Shown: piece by piece, positions 59,781-64,000 of the stretch | Layout of the letters: the number at the start of each line of letters is the position of its first letter | Position numbering within the stretch: position 1 is the stretch's first letter | Source: Polytrichum commune | Lineage: Eukaryota > Streptophyta > Polytrichopsida > Polytrichales > Polytrichaceae | DNA length: 64,000 nt | Assembly: GCA_950295325.1 (NCBI GenBank) | Contig: OX485803.1 | Span: 4,712,001-4,776,000, forward strand | Direction of reading: 5' to 3' | The notes under the pieces: model-generated | Databases searched by the model: none | Seen by the model: only the letters and a program-made list of their open reading frames with translations | Told to the model about the DNA's origin: nothing | Translations under genes and position numbers: made by a program

Positions 59781-60530
59781 AAGGCATGTAGTGTCCAAGG
59801 TCAACAACCATCATAAGACTTCTTAAAAGCATGTATTATGCTCGAGCAACTTCCCTTTTGGAGCAATCAAAATGATCATGTGAAACTTGTGGAGAACTTT
59901 TGAAGCCGCGACAATAATCACCCCAAGCCATCCATCATATATAACCACCGCCCACCCAATTGCCCATCCACCCTTGTCATTTCAACGTTTCATATAAATT
60001 AGTCCTCATGTGATAGATCATCCATCATGTATTCAAAAATTTAGTGACATATATTTTAAGAAAGATGCAACATGGGATGAATGAAAAACTCTTAGTATTA
60101 TGATGAAGATAGCTCGATTGGGCCTACTTGAACTACCTTGCGTAATTTGTAAATTGTCATTCAACACTACACGGTTTATGGTGCTTAGTGTCACATATAC
60201 TGTTCAAAGTTACACAATGCTATAACTGTTTATTGAGAATGTGATATTTTACCAAACAAATTCTTTTGTGTTTTATGATATACGAACAACCTATACAACT
60301 TTTAAAGTATAAACGGGAGTTTATTATAGTAAAAAGTTATTGCATTGCATAATTCCAAAAAAATAAGTGACACTAAATACCATACATTGTGTACATGTAT
60401 GGATGGGTAAGAGGGAATTACAGTATCACATGCAAATGTACCTCTCATTATATATGAGGAAACCAACACTAAAAATGTCATGGATAATAATGTAGGTGCA
60501 CATTGTATTCCAACCCATTATATCACTATT

Positions 60531-60558
60531 AGCTATATATATATATATATATATAGCT
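60531..60558. repeat. TA microsatellite with AGC/GCT caps
   Basis: AGC followed by eleven TA units and GCT, a perfect palindrome of 28 bp. Confidence 0.95.
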
Positions 60559-61490
60559 CATACTATTCTAATTGGGTGGAAGATAGTGTGCATTTGAAAG
60601 ACTTCCCACAAAAAGAGATCCAATTCATACATGTTTTACTTGAATAGTTTGTAGCCTAAAATTATAATATTCAATAAAAAATTAAAATTAGATCTTGACC
60701 AAATTGGAAATAACATTTATCCAAAAGTATCCTTGCTAAACACTATATTTCCAAACAGAATTTTATGAATTGTGGGTACATGTAGAATTGATGCAGGGAA
60801 CAAATCCCTTGAGTATAAGGTCCCATACTATTATAATATGTGATGTTGTATATTTTTGTCCACTCTGTAGTGCATCAAAGGGTAAGTCACATTATACATA
60901 TGCCCATAGTATTTACTACAAACAATGTAATATGCATGCTAGAAGGTACCTTTTTTTTTGGTAGTTGATTGGACATTGTAATGAGCTCCAAAGACTTCAA
61001 ATGAGTCTAGTTGAACACATACGAGATGAATTGACCACACTGGCACACACCAATAGGAGGTAGGGTTTTTGGGGTGGATGGATGGGAGGTGTATATATTA
61101 TGCTTGTATAAAATTTCTCTCTCGGCATGTGGATGGGTGGCTTTTGGGTACTTGGTCGGAATTAGGTGATTAATCAAACATTTCCATATTTGTGTGGCAA
61201 CTAAATAGACTCTAGAGCCTACTAGGGGGCTAGTGGTATGCTCCATATATTAACCATATAGTGTCATGGAAGGTGCATTGTGTGCAACACTATATGAGCA
61301 ATTCCAGCTCCTTACTCATTTTTTACCATTGGATCGAATCATGAATCTTCTCAAGCAATTACCAATCACTTTACATGTGACAAGATTGGACCTGCAAAAA
61401 GTTGATAAAGTTGGGCTAGGTTGAGGGCTTCATTGCACGTGAATTGGGCCGGTGCTCAGGTTAGCCTCAAGCCGTGTATAAAGTGGGCTT

Positions 61491-61645
61491 AGGGCCGCTT
61501 TACACTACGGTGGAGAAGTGCACCAATCGGTCAAGAAAATTTGCCCAAGACACTGTTATTTGAGGTGAGGGATGGTGTGCTAGAGAAGATGAAAAAACAA
61601 TAAATAAAAAATGCCTTGAGAAGTCTTGACCCGCCATAGTGTAAC
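61491..61645. repeat. Small TIR element related to the TTTACACTA families
   Basis: GGGCCGCTTTACACTACGG at the left and CCGCCATAGTGTAACCAC at the right form imperfect inverted ends about 150 bp apart. The ends resemble those of 58347-58850 and 58919-59780. Confidence 0.5.
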
Positions 61646-63164
61646 CACTTAGAGGAGAAATGTGTTGGACAACTTCACCAAGACAACATTTTGGAGCTCT
61701 TGAAGAAGATAAATAATAAGGAGATTAGGGGAGAGGGTTATATCGGTCAGATCCGACGGTCAAGAAAGCACAAGCGACGTGGCCTCACCAGAAGCCAGAA
61801 GCTGCTTTCATCGCCCATAGACTTCTTCTCAATAACTTTATTATTTTTTGTTACAATTCCTTGAATGCCATGTTCTAATACTGTGGTTCATTATGATTTG
61901 CAAGTGTCTCTTGGTGGTTGTAAGTTTCACCTTATTGTTGCAAACTTGATAGAAGGGTTCCCCATCACCAATCTCCCCTCACCTTCCAACATCATTATGG
62001 AGTGGATTGCACTCACCCTAAACCCTAAACTCCTTGACCCTAAACCCAAGACTTTTGCATAAATCGTGGTATTTAATAAAGATTAGTTGAGTTAAGATAA
62101 GACCATAGACAAAGTAGCCCATTCCTTGCAATGTGTGTGCCAAGGCACATGTTGTTTTGCATTTGGGCACATAATATGTAATTTTAAAACAAACAATCAT
62201 CACCCACAATAAATTTTGTTTACTTAATAATACATCATGAATGTGAAAACAAAATCCATAGGTGCTCTAATAGTGATGTCACGTTGTGCCGGATAGGCCT
62301 TCAGGCAACCCACAAACTTCATGGTACAGGGCCGAACCAAAGCTCGAGAAAAGGGCACAACGTACAAAAAATGGGTTGAATGGCTACACCTTGATGCCTC
62401 TCCTAGGGTAGCAATTGAAGTAATGGCCCAGGGACCCTATTCCAATTATTTTAACTCAAAATTAATGATGGCATCGCACCCTCTCCTGGGGACACTCTTA
62501 CATGGGAGATGCAAGTGCCAAAATAGAGAACATAATCTCTCTAAACATGACAAGGTAAGCATGGTTTCAAGGACAAGAGATTTCCTTCCTAGTCCTTTGC
62601 TATGATTGGTTGGATAGGGTGCCTTGGATAGGACACTTGGTGAAGGTATTACTAATTAGGTGTCAGGTTCCAAGACACATGATAAGTGTGGGAAGATAAA
62701 CTTAAAGGAATAAGTAGACAAGATTCGATTCTATAATAGGATTTGTTTTATTCTAAAAAGAGACCTTTTGAAATCTATCATAGCACACTCTAGTAGAATA
62801 CTCTAAAAAGTCACAACTAATTCAGAAATGATAAATCAAACTCAAAAAAGGTTAGGGCAAAATTTCTATACACTTCCTCTACATAGGAGTAACAATTCAT
62901 GCCAAATGCCAATGTGCATTTAATAGCAAAATTGCTCAAGATGTAGCCCTTTTATAATAAGGCAGCTTACAATATGTCCATCTGAAAATTATTTCAATTT
63001 GTTTGAACACCTAAAGCCGCAAGCAACTTTCTCATAACAACACAGATCATTCAATTGCTATGAAGATTTGACTTGAAAAATCCAAAGAGCCAGAATGCTA
63101 ATGGGACTAGAAGGAAATCAAGTAGAGTGAAAATAGTAGTTTCCGGAGGGGCAATCAGAAAAAA

Positions 63165-63236
63165 GGGGTATTGGGAGAATTGAACTCCCGACCTCTTGCA
63201 CCCTAAGCAAGAATCATACCACTAGACCAAATACCC
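63165..63236 (-). tRNA. tRNA-Pro (anticodon AGG)
   Basis: A 72-nt cloverleaf on the minus strand. The acceptor arm is GGGTATT paired with AATACCC, with discriminator C. The D arm has GGTCTAGTGGTATGATTC. The anticodon stem CTTGC/GCAAG holds the loop TTAGGGT, giving AGG at 63202-63204 read in reverse. The T arm is GGGAGTTCAATTCTCCC, with TTCAA in place of the usual TTCGA. There is no intron. Nuclear type. Confidence 0.96.
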
Positions 63237-64000
63237 GTCCCTATGCATTCCTGTTTGAGCTACTGCAACCATGTAAATGTATATATTGGGTTTCTTAAGA
63301 ACAATACACGCGTTATTATCAAACTAATTCTATAGCTGAACGCTGTACAACGTATGGTTAGAATATTTTGAGTGTGCTTACCTTAAAAAATCTTACAATG
63401 TGCAGAAGATAAGAGAGTCATCCATGGATACTCAAAAACGCTACATTAAAACAAAATAAAGAATTGAATTTTGATTACTGTGTATGATTTGTGAATTAGC
63501 ATTGCATACACAACAATGAATATGGTTTATGCGCCAAATTTTGCACAATTATGATTCAATATGTTTTTCCTATCCTGTGTGGAAGTTAAACCTTGAAACA
63601 AGTTTTGGGGCATGATAAGCCCCAGGTAAGTGTCTTGCATAAAATCTTACAAACAACTACTTTCAGATTGAGGTTCTCCAACATGAATTGCATCTTGAAC
63701 AAATCCCATATCTCCTACAGTACAGTTATTAATCATGTCCAATAACTGCCCTGTTAATGTAAAGAACGGCATCTGCTTAAATGTAGTTGTTTGACCAACA
63801 TGAACAACAATGGGCTCTTTCAATCTGCATCGTGGATAATCCGATACATTTTACAAGTAATGCATCAAACAAATGCTTGCTGGACATATGACTGAAAATT
63901 TCAACTCTAGTATACCAAAACTGCCATGAAATCAAGAGAAATATCATAATCTGTGTCATGGCTCTCCTAGAAAAGACCACAACCTTCCATCTCCTTCAAT
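63237..64000. other. Window end, no gene seen
   Basis: AT-rich sequence with one minus-strand open frame (63777-63980) of no recognised family. A gene beginning outside the window cannot be excluded. Confidence 0.5.

Larger units (their letters stand above)
59781..63164. other. Intergenic region, no gene seen (3.4 kb)
   Basis: AT-rich. It holds a TA microsatellite, a short TIR pair (TTACACTACGG near 61500 with CCGCCATAGTGTAA near 61631) and telomere-like CCCTAAACCCTAAAC at about 62016. Open frames such as 62321-62605 show no similarity that I recognise. Confidence 0.55.

Noticed and set aside
1..64000. CRISPR arrays, bacterial operons or ribosome binding sites
   Set aside because: The window is nuclear plant DNA; the tandem repeats seen are intronic or transposon repeats without the spacer structure of CRISPR.

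Overview
This is nuclear DNA from a land plant. It holds multi-exon genes with GT-AG introns of up to about 1.5 kb, all matching plant families (plastid/mitochondrial NDC1, OTU1, the plant mitochondrial TatB-like protein, a PLIP-type plastid lipase). It also holds CACTA and PIF/Harbinger transposons, many MITE-like repeats, plant telo-box motifs and a nuclear tRNA-Pro. The repeat load and AT-rich introns would suit a fern, lycophyte or other large-genome plant, but the species cannot be fixed from the sequence.

Layout. Positions 1-4493 carry the 3' half of NDC1 (+ strand). Positions 8074-12805 carry a complete eight-exon OTU1 deubiquitinase (+). A full-length 5S-rRNA-like unit lies inside its last intron (12284-12402), possibly part of a Cassandra-type element. 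Positions 14226-34440 are one 20,215-bp CACTA (En/Spm) transposon with perfect 28-bp terminal inverted repeats and a TAT target-site duplication. Its two transposon genes are divergent: a tnpA-like gene runs leftward (23133-15381) and a TNP2-type transposase runs rightward (28800-33298). The space between their 5' ends holds captured host DNA: five consecutive in-frame exons of TIM44, two exons of an MSI4/FVE-type WD40 protein, and other exon-like DNA that I could not identify. The transposase genes carry a stop codon and frameshifts, so this copy looks non-autonomous although its ends are intact.

Positions 34616-38395 are a decayed PIF/Harbinger element (HARBI1-like transposase plus a NAM-associated/Myb-like protein). 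Positions 39336-41308 carry the five-exon mitochondrial TatB-like gene (+). Positions 44802-47816 carry an uninterrupted 1004-codon reading frame for a Pro/Ser/Cys-rich protein that I do not recognise. Positions 52602-56268 carry a complete five-exon PLIP-type lipase (-). The remainder, up to 64000, is intergenic: several TIR elements, a CATCCA-rich low-complexity tract, a TA microsatellite and tRNA-Pro(AGG) (63165-63236, -).

The host genes are unrelated housekeeping or organelle-linked genes and do not form a pathway. The coherent system here is the CACTA element. Its features are divergent transposase genes, a cargo bay between them, imperfect direct repeats flanking the cargo, and a recurring TGACTG-ATCTAGTAA motif in introns of both transposase genes, always on the same DNA strand whichever way the gene runs.
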